A stretch of DNA of 64,000 bases, from the NCBI GenBank assembly GCA_964020085.1, contig OZ026601.1:35393101-35457100 (forward strand), read 5' to 3'. This stretch comes from Micromussa lordhowensis. Lineage: Eukaryota; Cnidaria; Anthozoa; Scleractinia; Lobophylliidae. Shown here in pieces: positions 42,201 through 45,200 of this stretch. Every line of letters begins with the position of its first letter. Within the stretch, counting starts at the first letter, position 1. The notes under the pieces are model-generated. The model searched no databases, had not been told where the DNA came from, and worked only from the letters and a program-made list of their open reading frames with translations. The position numbers were made by a program, and so were the translations under genes.

Positions 42201-45200
42201 AGGTTTGGCCCGTTTTGTAGTGAGGGCAAATAAGTTATTGACCTTGGGCGCCTTTGTTGCCTCATTTCAGGGATGATACTCTTGAGAATTCTTGCTTTTA
42301 AATTTTCAAATAGTCGCATGTATAAAAGAACAGTTCTCTAGAGAAATTAGAGGTCTGTTATGGAAAAACAAACTTCCTAAGCTAAACACGTCTTTTGGAA
42401 AAAGAGCCGAATTATTATTTTGGATACGAAATGTTTTCTTTACCTTTCCTTCAGTGTCTGTCGCTTATGTGGATTAAAATTTTTAGACTGGCTTCACGGT
42501 CAAGTTTGGATTGATATGTTTTGTTATTTTCGAATGAACTTTTGATTATTCGATTCAAAGTAAATAAACTGAGGATTCGCCCGTTTTGTAGTGAGGACAA
42601 ATGGGTTATTGACCTTGTTCCGTGCTAAAACATCTTGACTTTCACCTTTCACAGGGCGATCCTGGAATCCCTGGACCTCCAGGTCAGCCGGTGAGTATTC
42701 GTTTATTAAATTCACGAGTCCATTATGTTTTTTATTATATGCCTGAGAAAAAATTGCTTCACTGTAATTGGCTGAGAACAGGTCTAATTATCGTTATGTT
42801 TTCATTTGTACTGCAGTGGAAATTATGAGCGCGCGTTCGTAATTTTCTCTGTCATATGATAACTGAGTAATCGTATAAAAACTCGAGCATTTAAGGATTT
42901 GCAGTACTCGTGAATTTAAAAATTCTTTGGAATTGCACTCGTCTTAAGACTCGTGCAATTTATGAGAGAATTTTGAAATATCGCTCGTAGTGGAAATCTT
43001 AATTGCACTTTCATTCGTACGATTACCTAGCTATAACTATCAAGCGACAGGGCGTAATTATAGGTGGGAGGACTTATTTCACAATGTGTCCTTCTGTTTA
43101 CTGAGTTTGCCAAACATAATGTTATCAGGGACTCACTTTCATTTCGGTTCGTACAGTACAAATGTGCAGCAAATGTTTCATTGCTTGGATCAATAAGTTG
43201 ATGGTTTAACGTTTTGTTCCAAATGGAAGTAAATCAGAAGTTCTACAGCTATGCTACGGTTGAATCATGCACTCATATTGTTTCTGCTGATTGGCATCCA
43301 CGGAATAGTTATCGTCTGATAGTGTCTGTTTAATATCATCTGGTTTTGTCTCCTTTTCAGGTTTCCATGGGAGATCTAGTGGTAAGTGACCAACAAGTAC
43401 AGTTTACATTCTTTCTTTTTTGTTCGCACTGGATATTTCTTACGGATCTACCTAAGCAGTAATGGACGTCGTTTTTCTTAGACCTCTTCAGGGTACACTG
43501 GGTTCGGACAACTCAATGAGGCACCACGTGACCCACCAGTAACGGCCGAGAAAGCAGGGACAGTAAACCTTTACAGAAGTCAACAGACAGCAAAGGTCTT
43601 TGAACTGTCATTGTATAGTTTGCAACAGTAGATTGTCATATTTTCCATGTTTTCCAAGGTCTTTACATGCTTAATTGTAGTACTTGCATTATGAAATTTT
43701 GATGGGCTGGTTTTCATTCTACGTATTGCAACGAGAAACAATATGCCACGATAACAGAGCCTCCATGCGGTTAGACTTAGATCACTTAGCTAGGCACGTC
43801 TTCCTTTAATAGAAATTGTCTACATTGTTTTGATGCAAAAAGGTCAATGAAAAGGTTTAAGAAAGTACCATCGACCGCTATACGCACAAACCGAAGCATT
43901 AAGATATATTTCGCCTTCACTCCACAAAGGAGGGTCTCGCTGAATCCTATCAATATATGTTTCTTTGCCATTTACATCTGCTCTTATAATTTATGTCAAA
44001 TAAAATTAAGCGGAGTGAGTTTTATTTTTCTTTACAAATTAAAGGTTGACGACGAAGACGTTGATCCGGTAAGTTTATTTTTACTTTTTCACTGTTTTTT
44101 TGTTGTTGTTGTTGTTGCTGTTGTTACTGTTAACTACTTATCAACCGAAAGTAAGGTCTGCGGTAAAATGTCAGACCGAGACCTTACCTTATTGACCGAG
44201 CGATAGCGAGGTCAATACGGCAAGGCCGAGGTTTGAGATTTTCCCGTAAAGACCGAACGTTCGAGGTTAATAAATTGTTTATTATATGGCTTTTTGCTTG
44301 GCTTTTGCAGGTCCGTAATCGGCCCGTCGGCATTACGGGAGAATAATGCTCTAGTATTAGCCAATCAGAGCACGCGTTAGATCGGCTACAAACCCAAGTC
44401 ATATAATAATGTTTGTTATTGCGTCTTTTAACTGTCGTAATTCTGATCCCTGTTTTTTTTTTTTTTTTTTTTTTTTCATTTCAGCTATCAAATTTTGTCA
44501 CTCTAGTGAAGGAAAAACTTGAAATGTTGAAGCAGCCAAATGGCACAGATAAATTCCCAGCAAGAACCTGTAAAGACTTGTACATGTCTTATCCGGACCT
44601 TCCAAGTGGTATGACATAGCCTATTAGTCATGTGAAATATTTTTGTTCAAAACGCTGACGATGCAGCAGAGTTATACATATAAGTAACAACTTAACTCAA
44701 CCAAATCGAAGTAGCTTATATCATAACAACGAAATGCTGTGTTCATTTTATAATTCATTTTGAGTTTGTTCACCATACACCTCATTGCGATACGTATGCC
44801 AGTGGCTGTGTCAACGATCATACGGTTAATATTTGATACTATTATGTATTTAAGGTTCTTACTGGATCGATCCTAACGATGGCTTGCCTAACGATGCCAT
44901 AAAAGTTCGCTGCGAATATCACACTAAATCAACCTGTCTGTATCCCGTGAACAACGGCGAGGTAATCTGTGTTCTGCTTTGATATAAGACTAAAGCAGAA
45001 ATCTAATTTACCCTACGACCCTGCTAAGTCAACGCAAAGGCAAGAGTTATCTCTTCATACAAACATGACAAAAGGAGAATGGGAGTGGAAAATTTCTACT
45101 GCTCGGTTTAATTAGTATAAATCAATTAGCGTTCTATCACGAATACTGTTCTCTGATTGGCTACGCTACTCATTATCTATTTAACAAATAGATTCCATGT

